A stretch of 64,000 bases of DNA from contig DATJAS010000022.1 of the NCBI GenBank assembly GCA_035516035.1, forward strand, positions 1-64,000. The letters are read 5' to 3'. The translations under genes were made by a program, and so were the position numbers. Below the pieces are notes generated by a model, which worked only from the letters and a program-made list of their open reading frames with translations, had not been told where the DNA came from and made no database searches. Origin of the DNA: Fen-1273 sp035516035. Its GTDB lineage: Bacteria > Bacteroidota > Ignavibacteria > UBA10030 > UBA6906. Positions within the stretch are counted from its first letter, which is position 1. Each line of letters starts with the position of its first letter. Positions 1 through 9,600 of the stretch are shown here, one piece after another.

Positions 1-327
1 AAAGGAGAGCGACCTGTCGGCCCGGAGCATGACCGTATCCGCCAGCATCTTAAATCCCAGGTATTGTACCTGGAGCACATACCGGCCGGGCGGTACCGTG
101 AGCGAATAGAACCCGTACGCATTCGTGGAGGCTCCCACCCCCTTCAGGTCCGTGACAACGACGTAGGCCCCGATCAGGACCTCCCCGTTCTCGGCGTTCC
201 TGACCGTGCCGCTGAGCGTGACCCTCTCTTCGCTTTGAGCCTCCCCGGGACTCCTGGCCGCACAGAGGGCGATCGGGATGAGGAGAAGCAGGAGGCGGCG
301 GGGGGGACGTGAAGCACTCATGGCCAT
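1..327 (-). CDS. TonB-dependent receptor-like protein, N-terminal part (runs off window)
   Basis: Only the first ~109 codons lie in the window. There is an arginine-containing signal peptide with a run of leucines, then a carboxypeptidase-regulatory-like beta domain: TLSGTVRNAENGEVLIGAYV, then a Tyr-Gly-Phe-Tyr-Ser-Leu turn and PPGRYVLQVQYLGF. In Bacteroidota this domain opens SusC-type and other TonB-dependent outer-membrane receptors, just before the plug; some other surface proteins also carry it. Two in-frame ATGs lie six bases apart (327 and 321); I use the first. The TonB assignment rests on the N-terminal domain alone, since plug and barrel are outside the window. Confidence 0.7.
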   Translation of the reverse strand, partial: MAMSASRPPRRLLLLLIPIALCAARSPGEAQSEERVTLSGTVRNAENGEVLIGAYVVVTDLKGVGASTNAYGFYSLTVPPGRYVLQVQYLGFKMLADTVMLRADRSLSF

Positions 328-371
328 TGCGCAGCGTTTTCAACGAAAACATGCCGGGAACCGTTCCGCAC

Positions 372-404
372 GGGAGGAGCGGTCGCTCCTCCCCGGAATT
401 CCGG
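372..404. other. hairpin and adjoining 12-bp palindrome in a divergent intergenic region
   Basis: GGGAGGAGC (372-380) and GCTCCTCCC (385-393) form a perfect 9-bp stem with a 4-nt loop. The palindrome CCGGAATTCCGG (393-404) follows directly. A shorter inverted pair, CCTGA/TCAGG, lies at 412-427. The region separates the leftward receptor gene from the rightward glycosyltransferase, so these elements lie in the receptor's leader or promoter zone. No T tract follows, so this is not an obvious terminator. Role unknown. Confidence 0.4.
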
Positions 405-528
405 ACAAAACCCTGACATTCATCAGGTTAAACAAATCTCCTCAAACGGGGTCTAAATTGGAACAGCCTTCATTCAAGAAAAGTTGTTACATTAGAGCCT
501 GACGAAGGTGAAGAACAAGCGGACCCCC

Positions 529-1701
529 ATGAACGTACTCTTCCTGAACACCTGCAGAACCTGGGGTGGAGGAGAGGTATCCCTCACGCAGATCGTGGAC
601 TCACTCAGGGCCCGCGGGCACTCGGTCACCGTCGTGTGCCGGCCGGAATCAGCCCTTCACCGGCGAATGCGGGAAACGGGTTCTGAAGTCGTTCCCGTGC
701 GGTTCGGGGGGGACATCGATCCATTCACCATCGCGAACATCCTTCGCCTGATAATCCGGCGGTCGATCGACGTCGTGTGCGTGCATACTGAAAAGGAGCT
801 GCGCCTCGGCGGGTTGGCATCGCTTCTCGCAGGCGTCCCGGTCGTAGTCAGCCGGGAGGTTGATTTTCCCATTAAGGACACGTTTCTCAACAAGGTCTTT
901 TACGGGAAAGTGGCTTCCCTGGTCATCGCGAATTCCTACGCGACGAAGAACACGCTCCTCATCAGCGCCCCGTGGCTTGACGGCTCGAAGATCCATGTCG
1001 TGTGGAAGGGGGTCGATACCGAACGGTTCCGCCACGCCACCAACGGGCATCTGCGGCAGGAGTACCACGTCGCCGGGAGCGAGAGCCTGATCGGGTTCGT
1101 CGGCCGCCTTGATGAACAGAAAGGCCTCGAAACGCTTCTCGAAGCCATGTCGATACTCGTCGCCCGCCACAAACACGCAAAGCTGGTCCTTGCGGGTGAA
1201 GGGAACCTGAGGAACTACGTGACGGAGTTCCTCAGGAGTCGGAACCTGTCAGGCCACGCCTATCTCGCCGGGTTCGTGCAGGACATCCCGGCATTCCTCC
1301 GCGGCATCGACTTCCTGGTGCTCCCTTCCAACTGGGAGGGTTTCGGCTATGCCGCCGTGGAGGCGATGGCCGCAGGAAAGGCCGTCGTCGCGTCTCACGT
1401 GAGCAGCCTCCCCGAAATCGTGGACAATCACCGCACGGGCCTCCTCGTCCCCCCCCGCTCTCCCGAACGCCTGGCCGACGCGATGGTGACGCTGGTCGAC
1501 AACCGCCGCCTCCGTAACGAGATGGGCAAGGCGGGCGCCAGGAAAGTGGAAAACGTCTTTTCCCTCCCGACGATGATCGCGAACTTCGAACTGCTTCTGC
1601 AGGAGGCCGCCTCGTTCCGGCGTTCACAGCCGGGCAGGACCGGAACCTCCGTCAGCTCCCCCCTGGCGGGTCTCAGGCTCCTCTATCACCTGCTCTTCTG
1701 A
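529..1701 (+). CDS. glycosyltransferase family 4 protein
   Basis: Transfers a sugar from a nucleotide-sugar donor, with retention, in envelope or exopolysaccharide glycan synthesis; donor and acceptor cannot be read from the sequence. The N-terminal Rossmann half holds the GGGEVSL loop. The C-terminal half has GFVGRLDEQKGLETLLEA, LVLAGEG, then LPSNWEGFGYAAVEAMAAGKAVVAS, which carries the E-x7-E motif of GT4 enzymes (shown here as short pieces of one stretch). ATG 529 begins MNVLFLNT, typical of the family. An in-frame GTG at 508 would add seven residues but lies only 12 nt after a TACATTAG box, so 529 is preferred. The last 78 bp overlap, tail to tail, the permease gene on the other strand. 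Confidence 0.88.
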   Translation: MNVLFLNTCRTWGGGEVSLTQIVDSLRARGHSVTVVCRPESALHRRMRETGSEVVPVRFGGDIDPFTIANILRLIIRRSIDVVCVHTEKELRLGGLASLLAGVPVVVSREVDFPIKDTFLNKVFYGKVASLVIANSYATKNTLLISAPWLDGSKIHVVWKGVDTERFRHATNGHLRQEYHVAGSESLIGFVGRLDEQKGLETLLEAMSILVARHKHAKLVLAGEGNLRNYVTEFLRSRNLSGHAYLAGFVQDIPAFLRGIDFLVLPSNWEGFGYAAVEAMAAGKAVVASHVSSLPEIVDNHRTGLLVPPRSPERLADAMVTLVDNRRLRNEMGKAGARKVENVFSLPTMIANFELLLQEAASFRRSQPGRTGTSVSSPLAGLRLLYHLLF

Positions 1702-3024
1702 GTCGCCCCGCCGGGCTCCCTTTCGTTTCCTCCAGTAGAGAAACACGGGCACTCCCGCGGCGAGAAATCCAAGCCCTGCCAGGGCCTCCCCCAGCCTGTT
1801 TACCAGCGTATTCCCCACAAACCAGACCGAGATCGCCACGAACACCAGCGGCGTGACCGGGTAGCCGAGCGTCCGGTACGGCCGCTCGGCCTCGGGTCGC
1901 CGCGCCCGCAGGATGAACACGCCGGCGGCGGCGAGCGCGAAGAAGATCCAATCGGTGAAGACCACGTACGAGATGAGCGACTCGAACGTTCCCCAGAAGA
2001 GGATGAGTGTCACGGCCCAGATGGTCTGGACGGCGATGGCAAGCGCGGGGGTGTGGTACCGGGGGTGGACCGCTGCGACGCGCTGGAAAAAGAGGCCGTC
2101 ACGCGCCATGGCGAAGTAAATGCGGGGCGCCGTCAGCGTGTAGATGCCCGTCGTCCCGAACGTGGAGATGAAAATCGCGGCCGCGATCACGCCTGCCCCG
2201 GCCGGCCCCATGATCCTCTCCATGGCGTCTGAGGCGAGTCTCCCGGAGGAGCCGATTGCGTCCACCGGGAGCGTCAGCATGTAGGAGAGATTCGTCAGGA
2301 CGTATACCACGACGACGACTGTCGCCCCCGCGACCATGGCGAACGGAATCGTGCGCCGCGGGTCGCGCGCCTCCCCGGCTGCGTAGGAGGCGTGCTGCCA
2401 GCCCCCGTATGACCAGAGCGCGCCGACCATCGCCGTGGCGAGTGCTCCGCCGAGCGTCGATCCGTGGAGATCGAGGGGGGTGGAGAAGTCGAAACTGCGG
2501 TTGGTCCCCCACCCGATGCCGGCCACGATCAGGAACGCGATGCCCGCGAGCTTCATGATCGTGAAGACGTCGGAGAATACCCCGCCGATCTTGACCCCCC
2601 GGATATTGATCACTGTCACCACGAGCAACCCTGCGATGGCCGCCAGGCGGATCCCTCCCGGGGAGAGCGTCATGAAGTGTCCGAGGTACGTCGCAAAAGC
2701 CAGGCTCAGCGCCGCGATGCCGCCGGTGTTGCAGACGAGGAAATACGCCCACCCGTAGAGGAAACCCGCCAGGGGTCCGTACGCCTCGTTGAGGTAGACG
2801 TACACTCCCCCGGCGCCCGGCATCATGCCCCCCAGTTCCGCGAACGTGAGCGCGCCGGTGAGGGCCATGACCCCGCCCACGATCCATATGCCGACGATCC
2901 AGGAGGGAGAGGGGAGGGCGTGTGCGATGAGCGCGGGGGTGAGAAAGATGCCGGAGCCGATCGTCGAGCCGATGGCGATCATCGTCATGTCGAACCGCGA
3001 CAGCTCGCGCTTCAGGTCAGCCAT
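1624..3024 (-). CDS. APC-family amino acid permease
   Basis: Predicted inner-membrane transporter of 466 residues with about 12 hydrophobic helices. The first helix carries IGSTIGSGIFLTPALIA, the unwound substrate-binding segment of the APC superfamily. GGVYVYLNEAYGPLAGFLYGW and the WSYGGWQ segment resemble LAT/YkbA-type amino-acid exchangers. The substrate is not predictable. It follows the aminotransferase in the same direction and probably shares its transcript. The polar C-terminal ~26 codons (EEQVIEEPETRQGG...) are antisense to the end of the glycosyltransferase gene and look like a late extension of the frame. The start has only a weak Shine-Dalgarno sequence. Confidence 0.88.
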   Translation of the reverse strand: MADLKRELSRFDMTMIAIGSTIGSGIFLTPALIAHALPSPSWIVGIWIVGGVMALTGALTFAELGGMMPGAGGVYVYLNEAYGPLAGFLYGWAYFLVCNTGGIAALSLAFATYLGHFMTLSPGGIRLAAIAGLLVVTVINIRGVKIGGVFSDVFTIMKLAGIAFLIVAGIGWGTNRSFDFSTPLDLHGSTLGGALATAMVGALWSYGGWQHASYAAGEARDPRRTIPFAMVAGATVVVVVYVLTNLSYMLTLPVDAIGSSGRLASDAMERIMGPAGAGVIAAAIFISTFGTTGIYTLTAPRIYFAMARDGLFFQRVAAVHPRYHTPALAIAVQTIWAVTLILFWGTFESLISYVVFTDWIFFALAAAGVFILRARRPEAERPYRTLGYPVTPLVFVAISVWFVGNTLVNRLGEALAGLGFLAAGVPVFLYWRKRKGARRGDSEEQVIEEPETRQGGADGGSGPARL

Positions 3025-3046
3025 AGGTTCTTTCAGGAAAAGCGAC

Positions 3047-3090
3047 GAAGCGCGTTCTTCGCGTCACGCCGCTCAGCGGCGTGACGATCG
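3047..3090. repeat. decayed copy of the window's dispersed repeat, with 10-bp hairpin
   Basis: GAAGCGC, a short T/C stretch and GCGTCACGCCGCTC match the interior of the full repeat copy at 40404-40430 with few differences. GTCACGCCGC (3063-3072) and GCGGCGTGAC (3076-3085) form a perfect 10-bp stem whose 3-nt loop is exactly the aminotransferase stop codon (TCA on this strand). The repeat's outer TGTCATTGCGAG ends are not visible, so this would be a partial, diverged copy. Confidence 0.5.
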
Positions 3091-4251
3091 CACCGCCTCC
3101 TCCGTCATCTCCGCGACCTCATCCATCTCCCCGATCGTATTGTAGAAGTGGGGGGAGTAGCGGAGCATGCCGTCCCGCAGCGCAATTGTCGCGCCCCGTT
3201 CCTGCAGCGCCCCGAACACCGCGCGCGCATCGAGCGGGGGAGCGAGCGATACCGTGACGATTCCCCCCCTCTCCTCGTCGGCCACGGGAGAAAAGAGCTC
3301 GAGGCCGTCTATGCGCGACAGGCGCTCCATGAGGCGCGATGTGACGGCCAGGATGTGCGATTCGATCCCGTCCGGGCCGAACTCGATGAGCGTTGCGATG
3401 GCCTCCTGGAGTCCCCAGAGCCCCGGCATGTTCAGGCTTCCCCCTTCGTACCGGCGGGCGGAGGAGGCAAGCGGCTGCGAGAAGTTGTGGAAGTCCCACG
3501 GATTCTCCACGGAGAGCCACCCCAGGTTCCTCTGGCGGATCCGCGCCTGGAGATCGTCCGTCAGGTACAGGAACCCCGTACCGTGGGGGCCCATCTGCCA
3601 TTTCTGGGATCCCGCCGACAGGGCGTCGATGTACATCTTCTGGACGTCGAGACGGATTGCGCCGGCGGCCTGTATTCCGTCAACCGCGAGGATGGTGCTG
3701 TTGTTCCGGCACATGATGCCGATGGAGCGGAGGTCCTCCCTGTACCCTGAGAGATACTGGACCGCGCTGAGCGCGAGCAGGCGCGTATGCTGCCCCATGC
3801 GCGAGGCGACGAGGTCCGCGGTCAGGCGGCCGTCGGGGGCTTCAATGAAATCGACCTCGACGCCGAGCGGCTTGAGGTTGAGGTAGGGGTAGATGTTCGC
3901 GGGAAACTCCGAATCCCCCACGAGGATCCTGTCCCCGGTCTTCCAGGGGATGCCGGAGGCGATCACGTTGATCGCATCGGACGTGCTCCCGTGGAATGAG
4001 ATCCTCTCGGCGGATTCGGCCCTGATCAGCCGGGCGATCGCGGCGCGGCAGGAGGAGACCATGGCGACGTCCTCCTGGTATGTGTCCAGCGCGCCTTCGG
4101 AGCGCCTGCGGAGGTACGACGTCATGGCAGCGACGACCCGTGTGGAGAGAGGGCTTGTGCCGGCGTGGTTGAGATAGAGTTTTCCCTGTCGCAGGTGGGG
4201 GAACAGCTCCCGGGCTCTCGATAGGACGTCGGAAGGAAACGGGGCGCGCAT
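3073..4251 (-). CDS. class V aminotransferase-fold PLP enzyme
   Basis: A 392-residue fold-type I PLP enzyme. The N-terminal YLNHAGTSPLS, the central FHGSTSDAINVIA, and AVDGIQAAG followed by SAGSQKWQMGPHGTG mark the class V family; the Lys of SQKW should bind PLP. The C-terminal cysteine loop of SufS/NifS desulfurases is absent (ALRDGMLRYSPHFYNT instead), so cysteine desulfurase is unlikely. Isopenicillin-N-epimerase-like or serine/amino-sugar aminotransferases are better comparisons. Substrate unknown. A promoter-like element lies in the 126-bp gap upstream, so this gene and the permease may form their own unit. The final codons lie in a decayed repeat. Confidence 0.82.
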   Translation of the reverse strand: MRAPFPSDVLSRARELFPHLRQGKLYLNHAGTSPLSTRVVAAMTSYLRRRSEGALDTYQEDVAMVSSCRAAIARLIRAESAERISFHGSTSDAINVIASGIPWKTGDRILVGDSEFPANIYPYLNLKPLGVEVDFIEAPDGRLTADLVASRMGQHTRLLALSAVQYLSGYREDLRSIGIMCRNNSTILAVDGIQAAGAIRLDVQKMYIDALSAGSQKWQMGPHGTGFLYLTDDLQARIRQRNLGWLSVENPWDFHNFSQPLASSARRYEGGSLNMPGLWGLQEAIATLIEFGPDGIESHILAVTSRLMERLSRIDGLELFSPVADEERGGIVTVSLAPPLDARAVFGALQERGATIALRDGMLRYSPHFYNTIGEMDEVAEMTEEAVRSSRR

Positions 4252-4305
4252 GAGCCTTCGCGTGAGTGGGCGGACGAGCCCCCGGAGGGTCCGGGGAAAG
4301 ACCCC

Positions 4306-4336
4306 CCAATGTAATCAACAACTGCACGCAGGTCAA
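4306..4336 (-). promoter_or_regulatory. candidate Bacteroidota-type promoter for aminotransferase-permease unit
   Basis: Reading leftward: TTG, 20 nt, TACATTGG. This fits TTG-N20-TAnnTTTG with one mismatch in the -7 box and would leave a leader of about 50 nt before the start at 4251. The same 20-nt spacing recurs at seven other gene starts in the window. Confidence 0.45.
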
Positions 4337-4377
4337 CCGGAATCTGGCGGGCCCTTCTTCCCGGCCCCTCCGCGGGT

Positions 4378-6606
4378 TCAGACGAGCGGGAACGCCATCG
4401 CACTGCCCAGGGTGCCGGATCCCGCCTCTTTCCCGTCGATCCATGCCGTGAACCTCTTCCTCGCGATTTCCACCTTCACCCGGCGTCCGCAGACCATGAC
4501 ACCGTCAATCGACGCGCTGACGAGACCGAAGGGAAACGGGTCGACGACGAGGGCGTCGCGCGCCGGCCTGATGCCGCAGACGTACCGGATAATCAGGTCC
4601 ACGACTGATGAGTGCTGGCAGTCGTCGATCCCGCGGTAGAGGCTTGGCGTGCCGCTTGACGGGTGGTAGTGTTCGAACGAATTGGGGCGGCCGGCGTCGC
4701 CGTCAAAGAACATCATCCGGATGAACGTGCGGATGAATTCCGCGGCTTTCTGCCTGAGGTCCGCGTCGCCGGAGACGATCGCCGAGCGTGCGATGGCCTC
4801 CGCCACCTGGCTGTTGGCCGGGGGCCAGACCCTCCCGTTCCACGGGCGCGCCACCCGCCTTCCCTTCCACTCCGGTTCCGCGCAGAACGTCTCGTCGTCA
4901 GCCGGCGTCGAGGGGACGGGGCGGGGGGTCCAGAATTCGCGCGTGTTGAAGAGGTGTCGGCGGAGGCCCCCGAGGTGTTCCGCCGAAACGATGTCCGTGC
5001 AGTAGGGGAGGAAACAGGAAACCGCCTTCACCATCGTCTGGGCGGACGTGCCGGCGTCGACGTCGAAGAACATCTCTTCCGCCTGGTTCCACATGCGGGA
5101 GCGGACCGCATTGCGGATCTTGTCGGCCTCGATTTCCAGGATCTCGGCCTCCCCCGGTTTCCCCAGGTCGCGCGTGAAGAGTGCAAGCGCGCGCTTGAGC
5201 GCGTAGACGTACACCGTGGCGTCGACGCCCTTGAGGCGGAAGACCCTTCCGCCGTGGTGCGTATCGGCGTCCTCCCTCACCGCGGTGTAGCGGTGCATGT
5301 ACTCCATGCCCGTTTCGGCGTCGTTGAACACGTCGTACAATCCCGAGCCTTCCGGGTCACGCGCGCCGTCCAGGTATTTCGCGTAGCGTGCGAGCCCGGC
5401 GTGAACCTGCCGGAGAAACTGCCCGGAGTGATGGACGGCATCAAGCTGGAGAAGTGCGCTCCCCCAGTCGGCGTGTGTGAACCCTTCCCCGGCCGGCGGC
5501 GCGGGCCCGATGGCGCCCGGCAGCGCGCCGTCTTCGCGCTGGCGTTCGAGGAATCCGAGCAACGAGGCTCTCGCCGGCGCCGGGTCGTGCCGCCAGCGGT
5601 TCTCCAGCATGCGGTACGGGGCGCTTGCAGCGAACGGGGCCCTTCGCTCCCCGGGGCCCTCGCAGAGGAGGGGGCGGACGCCGGTCAGGCCTCCCGACTC
5701 GATGGTGTTCAGTCCGAGCCCGTACCAGCGATACCAGTAATAACGCTCTATGTGCTCGTCGGAGCAGGCGAAGCGGGGGATTCCCTCGAACTGATTCCTC
5801 CAGTGCGCGGCGCTCGCCGCACACGGCCCCTCCCCCCTGAACGCTTCGCGGAGATCCTTCTCCGCCTGCGCACCGAGCGCAAGGCCGAGCGTTTCGCGCG
5901 CAACCTCGCCGGACCGGACTTCGAGTTCCCTGTGGAGGGCCATGAAGAGGGTCCCCCCCGCCGGGCCGCCGGGCGGAGGCACGGTGCCGGACAACCGTCC
6001 CTGCACGAACTTGTCGGCCAGCGGCGTGAGCGTCCAGGAGGGGGGAGGGAGCGGGTCCCCGGCGCGCGCCAGGGCATACGAGTGCGGCTTGCCCGCGAGG
6101 CCGAAGGCTGCGCCGATCGTCAGCGGGGGAGACTCCGCGGCTCCGATCTTCCGCGTGAACCGGATCGCGTCGGCGTGGAATGCGGCGTCCGCCTCCCCGG
6201 AGGCCTCCTCCACCGCGGTCCAGGCCACGAGATGAAGCGTCGCCTTCCCCCTGCCGTGGAACGCCAGCGCAAGCTCGCAGCAGGCGACGTCGGAAGGGAG
6301 GATGCAGAGCGTCTCCCTGACCGTGAGTTTTCGCCCCGCACATTCACCGGCATATGTCCGGGAGAACGCCGAAGGATCCCAGCGGCGGACGCCGGGGCGG
6401 AGAAGGACCCCGCGTCCTTCTCCGTCCAGCAGCGTCCAGGTGAAGAGGGGTCGCACCGGGTACGCGAGATAGTGGGCCTCGTCCCAGAGGCCCGCCGATG
6501 CGGTGAACAGGGGGACCGGCGGAGCCCAGATGAGCCGGTTGCCCCCGCCGAGCGTGTGCTTGTCCGTTCTCTGCAGCAGCCTCAGGATGTCCCGCCCTCG
6601 CGCCAT
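4378..6606 (-). CDS. MGH1-like (GH63-related) glycoside hydrolase
   Basis: A 742-residue protein with an N-terminal beta-rich region and a C-terminal (alpha/alpha)6 barrel. Family-like segments include YWYRWYGLGLNT, HADWGSALLQLDA, ARPWNGRVWPPANSQVAEA and FEHYHPSSGTPS, as in the trehalase/GH63/mannosylglycerate-hydrolase group. The acidic catalytic residues cannot be fixed without alignment. No signal peptide is visible, so it probably acts in the cytoplasm on oligosaccharides brought in by the neighbouring ABC transporter. ATG 6606 is chosen because GGGAGGGGG stands just upstream; the frame is open further but the extra residues are arginine-rich and unlike the protein. It lies 25 bp after the alpha-mannosidase. 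Confidence 0.8.
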   Translation of the reverse strand: MARGRDILRLLQRTDKHTLGGGNRLIWAPPVPLFTASAGLWDEAHYLAYPVRPLFTWTLLDGEGRGVLLRPGVRRWDPSAFSRTYAGECAGRKLTVRETLCILPSDVACCELALAFHGRGKATLHLVAWTAVEEASGEADAAFHADAIRFTRKIGAAESPPLTIGAAFGLAGKPHSYALARAGDPLPPPSWTLTPLADKFVQGRLSGTVPPPGGPAGGTLFMALHRELEVRSGEVARETLGLALGAQAEKDLREAFRGEGPCAASAAHWRNQFEGIPRFACSDEHIERYYWYRWYGLGLNTIESGGLTGVRPLLCEGPGERRAPFAASAPYRMLENRWRHDPAPARASLLGFLERQREDGALPGAIGPAPPAGEGFTHADWGSALLQLDAVHHSGQFLRQVHAGLARYAKYLDGARDPEGSGLYDVFNDAETGMEYMHRYTAVREDADTHHGGRVFRLKGVDATVYVYALKRALALFTRDLGKPGEAEILEIEADKIRNAVRSRMWNQAEEMFFDVDAGTSAQTMVKAVSCFLPYCTDIVSAEHLGGLRRHLFNTREFWTPRPVPSTPADDETFCAEPEWKGRRVARPWNGRVWPPANSQVAEAIARSAIVSGDADLRQKAAEFIRTFIRMMFFDGDAGRPNSFEHYHPSSGTPSLYRGIDDCQHSSVVDLIIRYVCGIRPARDALVVDPFPFGLVSASIDGVMVCGRRVKVEIARKRFTAWIDGKEAGSGTLGSAMAFPLV

Positions 6607-6631
6607 GCCCCCTCCCGCTGGTGCCGTCGTT

Positions 6632-9600
6632 TCACGGATAGACCTTGACCGTGACGATGCCGTGGGCAATCGTGGGGACGCGCAGCGTCTCTCCCTGCAC
6701 ATCGAGCGGAGAGCTGTCGTCTTCCATGATGTTCGACAGCACCGCCTTCGACGGATGGAAGGGGAGCGTCACGACGGCGGTCGACGATTCCCCCAGAACG
6801 TCGTACCACTGCAGCACCCACGCATCCCCTCCCTCTGCCTTCTTGACAGACGTCAGGATGAGGTTGGCGGGCGCAATGGAAAGGAACGAGCGGGAAGGGG
6901 GAAGGGTTCCCCTGTGAGGCGAGGCCATCACGGTGAGCAACGGCGTGTTGAATTCGTATCCCCTGTGCACGGTTGCGGACGATTGCCACCTCCCTGCATG
7001 CGGGTAGAGCGCATACGTGATCTCGTGCTTCCCCCTGTCGGCAGTCGGGTCCGGCCATTTCGGGGAGCGCAGGAGGGAGAGCCGCATCGTGCTCCCCTTG
7101 ATGTCGTAGCCGTACTTTGCGCTGTTGATGAGCGACACGCCTTCCTCATCCGTCGAGACGTCCGCCCAGCGGGCGGCGGGCACTTCCACCTGGGCCCGTT
7201 CGATGCTGTTGCGCATCAGCGTGGACCGACGGATCGTCCCGTAGGGGGCCTCGTATGTGGCCGCCGTGTCGGTGAACGCCAGCGGGAATGCCAGCTTGAG
7301 CATCGTGTGATCCTCCCACCAGTCGGCGTCGAGGGCGAAGTCGATCCTGTCAAGCCCGCTGTAGAGGACGATGTCCTGCGTGAAGAACGACGAGGGGAAA
7401 TCCTCCGTCGGGAAATCTTTTTTCACGCCGGGCTTCAGGTAGTCGCGGCGGAGCCGCACGATCGCCCGCACGGGACCCTGCTCGACGACTTCCGCGCCGC
7501 GGAACGTGCTGGGAAATTCCTTCCCCGTCAGCCCGATGTTCCATGCATCCCACTCCTTCGGCAGGTCTTCCAGGAGCTGGAGCCGGTTCCCTTCCCCGGA
7601 GAGGATCTCCCTGCCGGTGCGCTTGTCCGTGATGCCGCTGACCCACCCGGTGGCCGTATCGATCGTCACGCGGAAGAGCGCGTTCTCCAGGCCGCGCGTC
7701 GAGACCTCGGGTCCCGCCGGATGCGCGGCTTCCCGTGCCCGCAGCTCGTACGTCGTGTAGCCGAACGGCGGCACGTCCCTGGCGATAAAGAGGATCTCCC
7801 GCTCGAACCGCGACGCCTGTACCGTCTGCGACGTGACCTCATGCCCGGCCGCGTCGTAGACGGCGTATGCCTTCACGTCCCCCTCCGGCAGCTTCAGCGT
7901 GGCGAGGTCTGTCCGCGTCCACGAGAGCGTGTTGTAGACCGTGAAGGGTGTCCCGTGCCTGAATGAGGAGGTGTTCATTCCGGCCTCGATCCTGTCGAGC
8001 GCGCCCCGCAGCTCGTGGCGCCCGATCTCCTGCGCTTCGCGGTGCGTTGCCGTCGCGTCGATGTACACTTCGCGGATCCCGGAGCCGGGGAGGATGTCGT
8101 GGAACTGGTTGAACATCACGTTGCGCCACGCGTCCTGGAGCGCCGCGCCGTCGTAGGGACGGCCCGCGAGCGTGGCGAAGGAGGACATCTTCTCCGCGTT
8201 TGTCAGGAGCGCCTCGTTCGTGCGGTTGAACTTCTTCATGGCCGCCTGCGTCGTGAACGTCCCCTGGTGGAACTCCAGGTACAGCTCGTTCTTCCAGACC
8301 GGGAGGCTGCTCAGGTCGTTCGAGCGGAGCCAGTCGAGGTAGCGGCCGGCGGTCCCTTCTTCGATCGTGGGGAAGAGGTCGAGCGACTTGAGGTGGTCGA
8401 TCCGGTCCAGCATCGCCAGCGAAGGCCCGCCGCCGTGGTCGCCGACGCCGAAGAGGATCAGCATTTTGGTGAACCCGGTGTTGGCCTCGAACTGCCGCAT
8501 CCAATCCGCGAGCTGGAACGGGTCGTCGATCGTGTTCACGTAGTCGAACGGGAAATAGCTGAGGATCTTCGAGCCGTCGGGGGATTCCCACCAGAACGTC
8601 CGGTACGGAAACACGTTGGTTTCGTTCCAGCCGATCTTCTGCGTGATGAAGGCGTTGATCCCCGCGTTCGTATACAGGGCGGGCATGTTCAGGTTGTACC
8701 CGAACGAGTCGGGGTTCCACCCGATCGTCACGTCCACCCCCAGGCTGTCCCGGAAGTACTTCTTGGCGTACAGGAGCTGGCGCGACCAGGATTCCCCGGA
8801 GGGGAGGTTGCAGTCGGGTTCCACCCACATGCCGCCGATGACTTCCCAGCGCCCGTCCTTCACGCGGCCGCGGATCTGGCGAAACAGGTCGGGGTAGAGC
8901 CTGGCCATCCAGTCATAGTACGCCGCCGAGCTCTGCGTGTACGTAAAGTCGGGCCGGGCGGCCATCATGTTCATCACGGAGGAAAACGTGTTCCTGCAGA
9001 CCATGATTGTTTCCTTCGACCGCCAGAGCCACGCGGCGTCGATGTGCGCGTTGGCGTCGAGGTAGAGCGTGAAGCGTTTGACGTATTGCGCCACGGGGGC
9101 CAGCCGCGAACGTGCGGAGGCGAGCGACATCCGGAAACGGTCCACGGAGCCCTGCACCAGGGCGTCGACGTCAACCGCGGCGGCCGTCTCCTCGAGGAGC
9201 GCGTTCAGCCGGACTTTCTCCTGCCGGTCCATGTGCGACCTGTCGGTGCCCGGGTCGACTTTCCGTCGGGAGTTTGTCTGGTACGTGTCGAAGCTGAGGA
9301 GCTTCTGGGCCACGCGCAGGCCGAGCGAGAAATCGTCGACCGTGGCGGCCAGGGGGTTCTCGCTCCCCGGCACGATGCGCGCGCGGAGGAGCCTCAGGGG
9401 TCCCCCCGTATTGATCGCCCTGATCGCCAGGACGAACTTCTCCCCGGGGCGGGCGTTCCTCGTCAGCTCGAACTCGCCGTCCCAGGGAAACATGCCCCGG
9501 TTCTCCCCGTTGACGTAGAGCCACCCGTAATCGTCGACGGTCACCAGGAAACGGATGGTGCCCGATGTTGGCATCCCCACCAGGCGCTCGGGCAGCGTGA

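Noticed and set aside
3073..4251. Cysteine desulfurase (SufS/NifS) for the class V enzyme
   Set aside because: The PLP lysine is present but the C-terminal catalytic cysteine loop is missing and no suf or isc genes are nearby.
4663..6648. Long open frame antisense to the MGH1-like glycosidase (661 codons)
   Set aside because: Arginine/glycine/proline-rich, no recognisable motif, and fully explained by GC-rich third positions of the real gene. The same applies to long frames at 8015-9877(+), 18267-20243(-), 22574-24106(-), 27193-28692(-), 29549-30628(-) and 36033-37316(-).
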